From assembly GCA_947495915.1 (NCBI GenBank), contig CANMAW010000001.1:682001-746000 (forward strand): a stretch of 64,000 nucleotides of DNA, read 5' to 3'. Positions 53,754 through 63,073 of the stretch are shown piece after piece (the first letter of the stretch is position 1; each line of letters begins with the position of its first letter). Made by a program: the position numbers and the translations under genes. Source of the DNA: Maribacter algarum (ex Lu et al. 2025) (nom. illeg.) (GTDB lineage: Bacteria > Bacteroidota > Bacteroidia > Flavobacteriales > Flavobacteriaceae). The notes under the pieces were generated by a model that worked only from the letters and a program-made list of their open reading frames with translations, made no database searches and was not told the origin of the DNA.

Positions 53754-54755
53754 TTAAGGCACTTCAATCTCGTTTACGATCTTGTTGATGATTTCTTCAG
53801 AAGTAATATTTTCGGCCTCAGCTTCGTATGTAATGCCAATTCTATGTCTTAATACATCATGCACCACAGCACGAACATCTTCAGGAACCACATAACCTCT
53901 TCTTTTAATAAAAGCATAGCATTTAGCAGCAGTACCAAGATTAATACTTCCACGAGGAGATGCGCCAAAACTAATTAAGGGCTTTAAATTTTCAAGATTA
54001 TATTTTTCAGGATATCTAGTTGCAAAAACGATATCTAAAATATATTTTTCAATTTTTTCATCCATATAAACCTCACGAACAGCTTGTTGGGCACTTAAAA
54101 TTTGCTTCAAACTTACAACCGACTTTACCTCGTCATAGGCACCCTTTAAATTCTGGCGCATTATCATTTGTTCTTCTGTCATTTTTGGGTAGTCAATAAC
54201 CGTTTTAAGCATGAATCGGTCAACCTGAGCCTCTGGTAGTGGGTAAGTACCTTCTTGTTCAACTGGGTTTTGCGTTGCCATTACTAAAAATGGTTTATCT
54301 AAAACGAAAGTTTCATCGCCAATAGTAACTTGCTTTTCTTGCATAGCTTCAAGAAGAGCAGATTGTACCTTGGCAGGCGCACGGTTAATTTCATCTGCTA
54401 AAACAAAATTGGCAAAAATGGGTCCTTTTTTTATCGAAAAGTCATTCACCTTCATGTTGTAAATCATAGTACCTACGACATCAGCGGGTAATAGATCAGG
54501 GGTGAACTGAATACGACTGAATTCTCCTTTTACAGCTTTAGATAGAGTATTAATAGCGAGAGTTTTTGCTAACCCAGGTACGCCTTCAAGCAAAATATGC
54601 CCTTGGCCTAACAAACCGATAAGCAATCTTTCAATCATGTGTTTCTGACCTACAATTACCTTATTCATCTCTTGTATCAGCAAATCGATAAAAGCACTTT
54701 CTTGAGCTATTTTGTCATTAACAGCGCTTATGTCAACAGTAGTATTTTCTTCCAT
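53754..54755 (-). CDS. MoxR family AAA+ ATPase
   Basis: A 333-residue ATPase from the ATG at 54755; a 36-residue upstream extension from 54863 has no family match. Walker A GVPGLAKT (58-65), Walker B VLADEINR (118-125), sensor 1 ATQNP and a C-terminal lid with PRGSINL are clear. It heads the Bat operon and probably acts as a chaperone for the BatA/BatB VWA proteins. Confidence 0.95.
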   Translation of the reverse strand: MEENTTVDISAVNDKIAQESAFIDLLIQEMNKVIVGQKHMIERLLIGLLGQGHILLEGVPGLAKTLAINTLSKAVKGEFSRIQFTPDLLPADVVGTMIYNMKVNDFSIKKGPIFANFVLADEINRAPAKVQSALLEAMQEKQVTIGDETFVLDKPFLVMATQNPVEQEGTYPLPEAQVDRFMLKTVIDYPKMTEEQMIMRQNLKGAYDEVKSVVSLKQILSAQQAVREVYMDEKIEKYILDIVFATRYPEKYNLENLKPLISFGASPRGSINLGTAAKCYAFIKRRGYVVPEDVRAVVHDVLRHRIGITYEAEAENITSEEIINKIVNEIEVP

Positions 54756-55023
54756 ATGTTTATATAATATTTCCTTATTTCGAGGTTCATTCAAATACGG
54801 TTGTGCAAAATGAAAATTTATTCCCTGAGACCCTGTTAATGATTGGTTAAAAAATCGTTTCAACCCCCAATTTTTATGAAGATCTTAAGGTATTACCCCG
54901 TTATATTTTTCAATTTTATGTTTTATTGTAAAAATGGTTAGTTTATAGAAATAAGGTGATAGCATTTAACAAATAGATTGCGTTCTAAAAATTCCCATTT
55001 TTATTTTTTAATTTCACGAATCT

Positions 55024-55902
55024 ATGAATAAAAATAAAATTGCTTTCTCAAAAATAATTGCAGGTGCTATGACTTGGGGAACTTGGGGAAAGAATTTCTC
55101 TAGTTCTGAAATGAAAGGTTTGATTGAAAACTGTTTAAATTTTGGAATTACAAGTTTTGATCACGCAGATATTTATGGGGGGTATTCTACTGAGGCAGCA
55201 TTCGGGAATGCCCTTGTTTCGACTAGTTTGAAGCGAGATTCTATTCAACTAATCACCAAATGTGGTATTCAGATGATGGATGAAGTAAGAACCAATAGGG
55301 TAAAGCACTACAATTATTCTGAAGCATATATTATTTGGTCAGCAGAGCAATCACTCAAGAAATTGAAAACAGATTATATTGATATGTTTTTGCTGCATAG
55401 ACCTAGTCCGTTAATGCAACCTGAAGAGGTAGCTTCAGCTATTACGAAACTTTTGAAGCAAGGAAAGATTAGATCATTTGGGGTGTCAAATTTTATGCCT
55501 TCTCAAATTGCTTTGTTAGAAACTGAAATAAAAGTTGATGGTAATCAATTAGAGTATTCACTAACTTCAAATGAAGCAATGATTAATGGTGTTTTAGATG
55601 AAGGTTTGACAAATAATAGAATGATGATGGCGTGGAGTCCATTGGGGTATTATTTTAGAAAAAGTAGCGAACAAACTAGTAGGATAAGCAAAATTCTTAA
55701 ACCATTATGTGAAAAATATAATGCCACTGAAGATCAAATACTTTTAGCTTGGATTATGAAACACCCTTCAAAAATTTATCCGGTAGTTGGCACATCATCT
55801 GACAAGCGCTTGAAAGCATCTATTGAGGCAACCAAAATAAATCTTCAGTTAGAAGATTGGTTTCTTTTATTACAGGCTAACAATGGTCATGAAGTAGCGT
55901 AG
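55024..55902 (+). CDS. Aldo/keto reductase
   Basis: A 292-residue NADPH-dependent reductase of the AKR family. The catalytic tetrad is visible: Asp46 (FDHADIYGG), Tyr51, Lys79 (LITKCG) and His in FLLHRPSP. It resembles YdhF-type oxidoreductases with the ending VVGTSSDKRL. It starts the AKR-SDR-AlbA_2 operon; the SDR starts 11 bp later. Substrate unknown. Confidence 0.92.
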   Translation: MNKNKIAFSKIIAGAMTWGTWGKNFSSSEMKGLIENCLNFGITSFDHADIYGGYSTEAAFGNALVSTSLKRDSIQLITKCGIQMMDEVRTNRVKHYNYSEAYIIWSAEQSLKKLKTDYIDMFLLHRPSPLMQPEEVASAITKLLKQGKIRSFGVSNFMPSQIALLETEIKVDGNQLEYSLTSNEAMINGVLDEGLTNNRMMMAWSPLGYYFRKSSEQTSRISKILKPLCEKYNATEDQILLAWIMKHPSKIYPVVGTSSDKRLKASIEATKINLQLEDWFLLLQANNGHEVA

Positions 55903-55913
55903 AAAAAATAACA

Positions 55914-56666
55914 ATGAAAAAGACAGCACTAATTACAGGAGCTACCAGTGGAATTGGTAAAGCAACTGCGAAACTCTTTGCATTAAACGAAATTCAGTTA
56001 ATTCTATGTGGAAGACGACAAGAACGTTTAGATGACCTTGAAGCTGAACTAGGTATTTTAACTAAGGTGATAACGTTAAATTTTGATATCAGAGATCGAT
56101 CTAAAGTTACGAAGGCAATAGCAGCTTTACCCAATGATTTTTCTCGTATTGATATTTTAATAAATAATGCAGGAAATGCCCACGGTTTAGATACTATTGA
56201 TGAAGGAAACCTTGATGACTGGGATGCCATGTTAGATATTAATGTGAAAGGGCTGTTATATATTTCAAAAGCCATTATACCGCAAATGGTTGCCAGAAAA
56301 AAAGGGCATATTATTAATATTGGCTCAACAGCAGGAAAAGAAGTTTATCCAAGAGGTAATGTTTATTGTGCTAGCAAACACGCGGTTGATGCTATAAATC
56401 AAGGTATGAGAATTGATTTAAATTCTCATGGAATTCGTGTTGGAGCAGTGAACCCAGGGCTAGTGGAAACAGAGTTTAGTAAAGTTCGGTTTAAAGGAGA
56501 TAATGCTCGTGCAGAAACGGTTTATCAAGGTTTTCAAGCATTGAAACCTGAAGATATTGCTGATATTATTCATTTTGTAGTTACTCGACCATATCATGTA
56601 AATATAGCTGATCTTGTTGTGATGCCAACAGCACAGGCATCGTCTACAATTATCAATAAAGGGTAA
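55914..56666 (+). CDS. Short-chain dehydrogenase/reductase (YdfG-like)
   Basis: A 250-residue SDR with GATSGIG (9-15), NNAG (84-87) and the catalytic set Ser138, Tyr151 and Lys155 (YCASK). Its ending (EDIADIIHFVVTRPYHVNI) is typical of YdfG-like 3-hydroxy-acid and serine dehydrogenases. Its stop and the next start overlap by one base (TAATG). Confidence 0.93.
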   Translation: MKKTALITGATSGIGKATAKLFALNEIQLILCGRRQERLDDLEAELGILTKVITLNFDIRDRSKVTKAIAALPNDFSRIDILINNAGNAHGLDTIDEGNLDDWDAMLDINVKGLLYISKAIIPQMVARKKGHIINIGSTAGKEVYPRGNVYCASKHAVDAINQGMRIDLNSHGIRVGAVNPGLVETEFSKVRFKGDNARAETVYQGFQALKPEDIADIIHFVVTRPYHVNIADLVVMPTAQASSTIINKG

Positions 56667-57802
56667 TGATTAATAAACGTTTATTGGTTAAAAATCTACT
56701 CGCTCACAATGATGAGAATAGTTTTTATGATAAAAAACGTTTCATTGCTATTGGTGAAAAGGAAGGAAAAGCTAAATTTCTTAAGCATGTATGTGCGCTA
56801 GCAAATAGTAATCCGAAGAACAATTCATTTATAGTTATTGGGGTACAAGACGAAGATAATAAAATAGTAGGGGTTGATTTTTTTGATGATAGCAAAATTC
56901 AAAACTTAGTTAATGCCTATTTAGAGAATCCACCCTTAATCTCATATGAGAATATTCCCTTTCCTCATTTACCCGAAGGCAAGGTAGTAGGTTTGGTTAG
57001 TATTACCTCCAATGGAAACGTATGCGCACTTCGAAAAAACATTTGGAAGTATTATGGAGGTATGGTTTTTTTTAGAGAAGGTAGTATTAGCATGCCTAAA
57101 GCTTTTGATATTGAACTAAAAGATATTAACTCTCAGGCTGTTGCGAATATTGAGTCTCATGCTCGAAATAATATTGAACTTACTCTTGATGGAGTCATTG
57201 ATTTTTTAAATAACCGTCATAAAGATTTAGAAAGCGATTATAAGGTATTTAAAGAGCAATTTGTCGTTTGTTGGGCAGGAAAAAAGAAAATAGTTAAACA
57301 AGAAACGTATTTTTCAAGAGTTGATATAGAATTAATAAATGAGCAAGTAAAATTGTTTTATTCTGCTTTAGATGAGGTTACAATTTCATATGATGCACAT
57401 ACATTTACTACCATTGAATATGTTAAACTGGGGTTAGGTAAAAAGCAGAAATATTTTCCTTTAGAAAAAGTTGTGATTACATTTTCTGAAAATGGCACCT
57501 ATCAGATACAAAGCAATTTAATTTTTGATCCACCACAATACGACAAAAAAACGCTTCATCATGTTTTAAATTCTAACAATGCTATTTTGCAAAAAATAGA
57601 AAACAATATTGCTTTAAATGCCTCTGAAAAGTTAGATTTAAAATATGTGGCAGATACGTATTTAATTTGTTTTTTAAATGGTTTTGAAGAGGCTAAACAA
57701 CTAATGGAACGTGCACGTCATCTTCTAAAAAAATATGATAGTTCTAGTTATCAAAAACTAAAAGTAGCACAACGAATTTTACGTAAGGTGAAGTATAATT
57801 AG
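56666..57802 (+). CDS. AlbA_2 (Schlafen-type) domain protein
   Basis: A 378-residue protein. Residues about 15-145 match the AlbA_2 domain (FLKHVCALANSNPKNNSFIVIGVQ split by positions 38-62), often annotated as putative nucleic-acid or ATP-binding. The C-terminal 230 residues have no known domain and are rich in helices. It has no signal peptide. The operon with AKR and SDR genes gives no clear function. Its end overlaps the convergent PfkB gene by four bases. Confidence 0.78.
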   Translation: MINKRLLVKNLLAHNDENSFYDKKRFIAIGEKEGKAKFLKHVCALANSNPKNNSFIVIGVQDEDNKIVGVDFFDDSKIQNLVNAYLENPPLISYENIPFPHLPEGKVVGLVSITSNGNVCALRKNIWKYYGGMVFFREGSISMPKAFDIELKDINSQAVANIESHARNNIELTLDGVIDFLNNRHKDLESDYKVFKEQFVVCWAGKKKIVKQETYFSRVDIELINEQVKLFYSALDEVTISYDAHTFTTIEYVKLGLGKKQKYFPLEKVVITFSENGTYQIQSNLIFDPPQYDKKTLHHVLNSNNAILQKIENNIALNASEKLDLKYVADTYLICFLNGFEEAKQLMERARHLLKKYDSSSYQKLKVAQRILRKVKYN

Positions 57803-58761
57803 TTGTATGATTCTGAAGAATCATAAACCATTTTATGAGTTGGTAGTGATGGTATTGCACCAAAATTGGTCGTGGTAATTGCACCTGCTTTATTGGCCAG
57901 TCGTACCATTTTTAGCAAGGTTTGCTTATCTTTTAAAATGTCATGTGGGTGATGTAAAGTGGCTATTTGCTGTAATAAACAACCAATAAAAGCATCTCCT
58001 GCACCAGTGGTATCTACAGGGTTTACTTTAATACTTTTTATAGTTTCTTTAAAATCAGTTGTGCTCACTAAAGTACCTTCACTACCAAGGGTCACGGTAA
58101 TAACTTGGGCGCCAAGTTTATGTAAAAATTCGCAGGCTTCTATTACATCATTCTTTCCAGATAGCAATTGTGCTTCTTCTAAGCTAAATTTGCATAAATG
58201 AGATTTTTGAATAAATGGCACACATTTTTTCACAAAACTATCATGATCATTTTTCCAAAGGTCTCCTCTGAAATTTGGGTCAAAACTTATGAATGCATTT
58301 TCTGTTAAAGCATCAAAAAAATAACGCCCATACGCTTTTTCTAAATCACCACCGAGTAAAGCAGTGGCAGCTCCTAAATGCAGAATATTATCTTTGAAAT
58401 CGTTGCGTACTTTGGCATCGTATTGTAGTTTTTTATCGGCACCTCGGCTAAATACAAAGTCACGTTCGCCATCTTCTGAAATAGAGACAAAGGCTAATGT
58501 TGTGAATGTGTTAGATCGCTGTGCAAAAGTGATATCTACGTCATTTTCAATGAGCGTATTTACAAGAAAATCTCCGAACGGATCGTTTCCTATACAACCA
58601 ATAAAAATACTATTTCCTCCTAATTTAGAGATGGCGCAGGCAACGTTAGCTGGTGCTCCACCGGCTTTTTTTGTAAAGTTATTGGCTTTTGAAAGATTTC
58701 CATTTTGATTTTCAGCTACAAAATCAATTAACAATTCTCCAACGCAAAAAACCTTTTTCAT
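57799..58761 (-). CDS. PfkB family carbohydrate kinase (fructokinase-like)
   Basis: A 320-residue sugar kinase with the substrate-binding GGAPANVACAISKLG (34-48) and the ATP motif DTTGAGDAFIG (250-260), with Asp256 as the base. The N-terminal pattern VGELLIDFV is typical of fructokinases and 2-keto-3-deoxygluconate kinases. No transporter gene is adjacent. Convergent with the AlbA_2 gene. Confidence 0.9.
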   Translation of the reverse strand: MKKVFCVGELLIDFVAENQNGNLSKANNFTKKAGGAPANVACAISKLGGNSIFIGCIGNDPFGDFLVNTLIENDVDITFAQRSNTFTTLAFVSISEDGERDFVFSRGADKKLQYDAKVRNDFKDNILHLGAATALLGGDLEKAYGRYFFDALTENAFISFDPNFRGDLWKNDHDSFVKKCVPFIQKSHLCKFSLEEAQLLSGKNDVIEACEFLHKLGAQVITVTLGSEGTLVSTTDFKETIKSIKVNPVDTTGAGDAFIGCLLQQIATLHHPHDILKDKQTLLKMVRLANKAGAITTTNFGAIPSLPTHKMVYDSSESYN

Positions 58762-58987
58762 AGTGCTAAATATTATTTGTGGCTCACAAGATAGTTACAA
58801 AATTGAAGTTACCTTCAATGCCTTAAAAAATATGTTGATTTCAGTGCTTATTAATATATTAGAACTACTTAGAATATTGGGAGTTTGTTTGATTTAAATT
58901 TCACTTAATGAAAATTTAAAATGATGTTTTTATAAGTTCATAAAAAGAAATTCTTAACTTTTCAAAAACTATTAAAAGACATTACGA

Positions 58988-60118
58988 ATGGGCTTATTTG
59001 ATGAAATTAAAAAGAAACTCAGCCATGAATTTATAGATATTGTAGAATGGCTTGACAATACCAACGATACCATTGTACATCGTTTCGAAAGATATCAGAA
59101 TGAAATTAAAAACAATGCAAAATTAATAGTAAGAGAAGGTCAAGTAGCAGTATTTGTAAATGAAGGTACTCTTGCTGACGTTTTTAAACCAGGAACATAC
59201 GATCTTACTACTCAAAACCTTCCTATTTTGACGACTCTAAAAGGTTGGAAATACGGGTTCGATAGCCCATTTAAAGCAGAAGTTTATTTTGTAAATACAC
59301 GCTTGTTTACTGATGAGAAGTGGGGTACTAAAAATCCTTTTATGTTAAGTGATGAACGTTTTGGCCTAGTAGAAATAAGAGCATTCGGCACCTATAGTTT
59401 TAGAATAAATGAGCCTGGTAAATTTGTAGTTGATGTGGTAGGTACTGATGGTAACTTTACCAACTATGAGGTGAATGAACATTTAAAAAGTCTAATTGTT
59501 ACGAGGTTTACCGATACGGTGGGTGAAGCAAACTTACCGATTGAACTATATGCAGCAAATACCTCTGAATTATCTGAAACATGTCAAGAAGTGATGCAAC
59601 CTGAATTTGGTCGGGTTGGTATAGAATTAGAAAAATTTTATATCGAAAATGTATCCATGCCTGAAGAACTTAAAAAAGAAATTTTTGAGTACAGTCGTTT
59701 AGATAAATTAGATATGACAAAATTAGCACAATTTAAGGCTGCTAAAGCTATGGAAGCCGCTGCTAAAAATGAAGGCGGTACTGCTGGTGCTGGTATGGGA
59801 ATGGGAATGGGTTTTGTTCTGGCCCAACAAATGGGGGGTATGCTTAATCCGCAAGCACAGCAACAAGGTTTTACTGGGTCACAAGCCACTGTTCCACCAG
59901 CGATGCCTATACAAACCATGTACCATTACGCCGTAAGCGGTCAACAAATGGGGCCAGTTTCGATTGATAAATTAAAGGAATTGTTTGCGAGCCGTACCAT
60001 AAATAAAGATTCGCTGGTTTGGAAACAGGGTATGCAAAATTGGGCGGCGTTAAAAGATGTTGAAGAATTAAAATCTTTCTTAGGTGGTAACACTCCACCA
60101 CCATTGCCTACCGCTTAA
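58988..60118 (+). CDS. SPFH domain protein with C-terminal GYF_2 domain
   Basis: A 376-residue soluble protein. Residues about 45-240 form an SPFH (prohibitin-like, YdjI/virion-core type) domain, followed by a Gly/Ala/Met/Gln-rich linker (255-305) and a GYF_2 protein-binding domain (about 311-366, YAVSGQQMGPVSIDKLKEL and WKQGMQNWAAL). SPFH-GYF proteins of this kind occur with zinc-ribbon and phage-shock-type membrane proteins. The next gene, a zinc-ribbon membrane protein, starts three bases after the stop. Confidence 0.88.
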   Translation: MGLFDEIKKKLSHEFIDIVEWLDNTNDTIVHRFERYQNEIKNNAKLIVREGQVAVFVNEGTLADVFKPGTYDLTTQNLPILTTLKGWKYGFDSPFKAEVYFVNTRLFTDEKWGTKNPFMLSDERFGLVEIRAFGTYSFRINEPGKFVVDVVGTDGNFTNYEVNEHLKSLIVTRFTDTVGEANLPIELYAANTSELSETCQEVMQPEFGRVGIELEKFYIENVSMPEELKKEIFEYSRLDKLDMTKLAQFKAAKAMEAAAKNEGGTAGAGMGMGMGFVLAQQMGGMLNPQAQQQGFTGSQATVPPAMPIQTMYHYAVSGQQMGPVSIDKLKELFASRTINKDSLVWKQGMQNWAALKDVEELKSFLGGNTPPPLPTA

Positions 60119-60121
60119 TAA

Positions 60122-61210
60122 ATGCAAGAACAAGAGACCTTAAATTCAGAACACAAAAAAGACTGTGCAAATTGTGGCGCAGAATTAAAGTTCAAACCTG
60201 GTTCACATCAATTGAAATGTGAGTACTGTGGTTATGAGGAATTTATTGAACAAGCTAAAAGTAGTTTTGAAGAGCTAGAATTACAGCATTATTTAAAAGT
60301 TGTTGGTGAAAATGCTTATACCAACACCATCGACTTATTAAATTGTAAACATTGTGGTGCCAATCAGCATGTTGAAGAAAACTATAAATCACTGAGTTGT
60401 GTCTACTGCGGCGAGCCTTTGATTCGTGAGGATATTGAAAAAGAAGGGTGGATTTTACCAGGAGCTTTGATACCTTTTCAATTAGATGCTTCAAAAGCAA
60501 AAGTTATTTTTAAAAACTGGGCTAACAGTTTGTGGTTTGCCCCCAATAAGTTAAAACGAGCAGCACTTGACCCTGAGGGGTTACATGGTTTGTATGTGCC
60601 CTATTGGACATTTGATTCTAATTTATTTGCAGATTATCAAGGTAAACGTGGCGATTATTATTACGAAAATAGACGCATTCGAACGAAAAACGGAGTTCAA
60701 AATCAACGGGTTAGAAAAACGAGGTGGTCGCACGCATCAGGTTCGGTAAAAGGTTTTGTAGATGATATTTTAATTAATGCTTCTCAGAAAAAACGTAGAG
60801 ATATACCTTCAAATATTGCTCATTGGAATACCAATGAATTAGTGAGTTTTAATTCTAAATATCTTTCAGGCTTTGTAACAGAAAAGTATACCGTTTCATT
60901 AAAAGAAGGGCATCATCAGTCTTTTCAAGAAGCTAAGCAAATAGCTCATAATTGGATCAGACGTGATATTGGAGGAGATACCCAACGAATAAGCCATGCC
61001 GATATTAAGTTAACCGATGAAACCTTTAAACATATTTTGTTGCCCGTTTACATCAGTTCATATCGCTTTAATAACAAAGAATACCATTTTTATATCAATG
61101 GGCAAACGGGAAAATTAAGTGGTACACGCCCCTATTCTTTTTGGAAGATTTTCTTTTTGGTGTTATTTATCATTGCTATAATAGTTGTAATTACGATTTT
61201 CGCACAATGA
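60122..61210 (+). CDS. Double zinc-ribbon membrane protein
   Basis: A 362-residue protein with two CxxC-CxxC zinc ribbons: Cys15, 18, 33, 36 and Cys75, 78, 93, 96. A conserved middle domain follows (LPGALIPFQLDASKAK to LPVYISSYRF, about 112-325), then one C-terminal transmembrane helix (about 338-360). The ribbons would face the cytoplasm. It is coupled to the SPFH gene upstream and, by an ATGA overlap, to the phosphoesterase downstream. Confidence 0.85.
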   Translation: MQEQETLNSEHKKDCANCGAELKFKPGSHQLKCEYCGYEEFIEQAKSSFEELELQHYLKVVGENAYTNTIDLLNCKHCGANQHVEENYKSLSCVYCGEPLIREDIEKEGWILPGALIPFQLDASKAKVIFKNWANSLWFAPNKLKRAALDPEGLHGLYVPYWTFDSNLFADYQGKRGDYYYENRRIRTKNGVQNQRVRKTRWSHASGSVKGFVDDILINASQKKRRDIPSNIAHWNTNELVSFNSKYLSGFVTEKYTVSLKEGHHQSFQEAKQIAHNWIRRDIGGDTQRISHADIKLTDETFKHILLPVYISSYRFNNKEYHFYINGQTGKLSGTRPYSFWKIFFLVLFIIAIIVVITIFAQ

Positions 61211-61938
61211 AAAGAACACTAGTAATAGGTGATATACATTCTGGGTTACGTGGCCTGGAACAATTAATAGAAAAAGCCAATGTTTCTACTGAAGATCACT
61301 TAATTTTTTTAGGTGATTACGTTGATGGTTGGAGTACTGCCGTTGAAACGATTGATTTTCTAATACAGTTGAATAATAGCCACAACTGTACCTTTTTACG
61401 TGGCAATCATGACGAATTAGTTTATGATTGGTTAAAAGATGGAAAGGAAACAAGTACGTGGCATGAACATGGTGGTGCTGCCACGAAAGTGTCTTATAAT
61501 CAGGTAGGTCAAGAAACAATAGATAAACATCTTGTTTTTTATGAACGTCTAGAAAACTACTATTTGGATCAAGCAAATCGATTATTTCTTCATGCTGGTT
61601 TTACCAACCTAAAAGGGGTTGATTTTGAATATTTTAAAAAAACGTTTTATTGGGACCGTACCTTATGGGAGCTTGCTCAGTCATTAGATTCTTCACTTGA
61701 ACCCGATCATGTGCGATACCCAAAACGACTAAAACAATATGCTGAAATATACATAGGGCATACTCCAATATCAAAAACATCTGCCAATGTAGTTCCTAAA
61801 AATGCGGCCACCGTTTGGAATATTGATACTGGTGCCGCATTTAAAGGGCCACTTTCAATGATGAATATTGATACTAAAGAGGTTTGGCAAAGTGATACAT
61901 TGCAAAGTTTGTATCCGAATGAAAATGGTAGAAATTAA
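61207..61938 (+). CDS. Calcineurin-like (STP) metallophosphoesterase
   Basis: A 243-residue cytoplasmic enzyme from the ATG at 61207, which overlaps the upstream TGA. The motifs GDIHSG (Asp9, His11), GDYVDG (Asp37), GNHDE (Asn67, His68) and IGHTP are those of Ser/Thr protein phosphatases and diadenosine tetraphosphatases. Substrate unknown. It is translationally coupled to the zinc-ribbon gene. Confidence 0.9.
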   Translation: MKRTLVIGDIHSGLRGLEQLIEKANVSTEDHLIFLGDYVDGWSTAVETIDFLIQLNNSHNCTFLRGNHDELVYDWLKDGKETSTWHEHGGAATKVSYNQVGQETIDKHLVFYERLENYYLDQANRLFLHAGFTNLKGVDFEYFKKTFYWDRTLWELAQSLDSSLEPDHVRYPKRLKQYAEIYIGHTPISKTSANVVPKNAATVWNIDTGAAFKGPLSMMNIDTKEVWQSDTLQSLYPNENGRN

Positions 61939-61999
61939 AATAGCCTTCACAATCTAATGAAATGGCAGGATATTTTACGAACTTTGCAAAAAACTAAGT

Positions 62000-62995
62000 A
62001 TGGTTGAAAAGAATATAAGATTAGAGGTAATGCAAGCCATTGAGCACAAGGTGGAGGGGTTTATAGATTCTTTTCTAATTCCCATAGAAGATATTTGGCA
62101 GCCAACAGATTTCTTGCCTGACTCTCAAAGTGATGGATTTTTAGATGCCGTTGAAACCTTGCGAGGTGAATCAAAAGAATTAGGTTACGACTTTTGGGTG
62201 ACTATGGTTGCTGATACCATAACCGAAGAAGCTTTACCTACCTATGAATCATGGTTGATGGATGTTGAAGGAATTAATCAACATGACGGAAAGGCCAATG
62301 GATGGTCTAAATGGGTTCGACAGTGGACGGGTGAAGAGAATCGTCATGGAGATGTATTGAATAAGTATTTGTACTTATCAGGTAGAGTAAATATGCGTGA
62401 AGTAGAAATTACAACGCAACATTTAATTTCTGACGGATTTGATATTGGTACTGATCGAGATCCTTATAAAAACTTTGTTTACACATCATTTCAAGAATTA
62501 GCAACAAACATTTCTCACAAAAGAGTGGGTCAAATGGCTAAGAAAAAAGGAAACGCATTGTTAGGAAAAATGTGTACAATCATTGCTGGTGATGAAATGC
62601 GTCATCATTTGGCATACCGAGAATTTGTAAAAACAATTTTTGGAGAAGATCCTTCAGGTATGATGTTGGCCTTTGCTGACATGATGAAAAAGAAAATCGT
62701 AATGCCTGCTCACTTTCTTCGTGAATCTGGCGGAAGTATTGGTACAGCATTTGAAAATTTTTCAAACTGTGCACAACGCTTAGGGGTTTATACAGCTCAA
62801 GATTATATTGATATTTTAAGTAAACTGAACGCTTACTGGGAAATTGATGCAATTAGAGGTATGACTGATGAAGCTGAAAAAGCAAGAGATTACCTTATGA
62901 AGCTTCCTTCGCGACTTTTGAGAATTCAAGAACGCATGAAATTTCCAGAAGATCAATACCGATTTAAATGGGTTGAAGCCAACGGAATGATCTAA
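62000..62995 (+). CDS. Acyl-ACP (stearoyl-type) desaturase
   Basis: A 331-residue soluble di-iron enzyme that puts a double bond into acyl-ACP. The iron motifs EENRHG (112-117) and DEMRHH (198-203) are present, with further Glu ligands near FQELAT (about 165). These enzymes are common in plants and in Actinobacteria and also occur in marine Bacteroidota. It follows the phosphoesterase by 61 bp and ends at a terminator. Confidence 0.92.
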   Translation: MVEKNIRLEVMQAIEHKVEGFIDSFLIPIEDIWQPTDFLPDSQSDGFLDAVETLRGESKELGYDFWVTMVADTITEEALPTYESWLMDVEGINQHDGKANGWSKWVRQWTGEENRHGDVLNKYLYLSGRVNMREVEITTQHLISDGFDIGTDRDPYKNFVYTSFQELATNISHKRVGQMAKKKGNALLGKMCTIIAGDEMRHHLAYREFVKTIFGEDPSGMMLAFADMMKKKIVMPAHFLRESGGSIGTAFENFSNCAQRLGVYTAQDYIDILSKLNAYWEIDAIRGMTDEAEKARDYLMKLPSRLLRIQERMKFPEDQYRFKWVEANGMI

Positions 62996-63021
62996 TTGAG
63001 CCCGTACAATTTTAAGTAATA

Positions 63022-63050
63022 AAAAAGATCCGCTACTTGCGGATCTTTTT
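63022..63050. terminator. Bidirectional terminator
   Basis: A 12-bp perfect stem (63022-63033 with 63039-63050) with A and T runs on both sides, between the convergent desaturase and HhH genes. Confidence 0.9.
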
Positions 63051-63073
63051 ATTTTATAGTATAATCTTATGAA

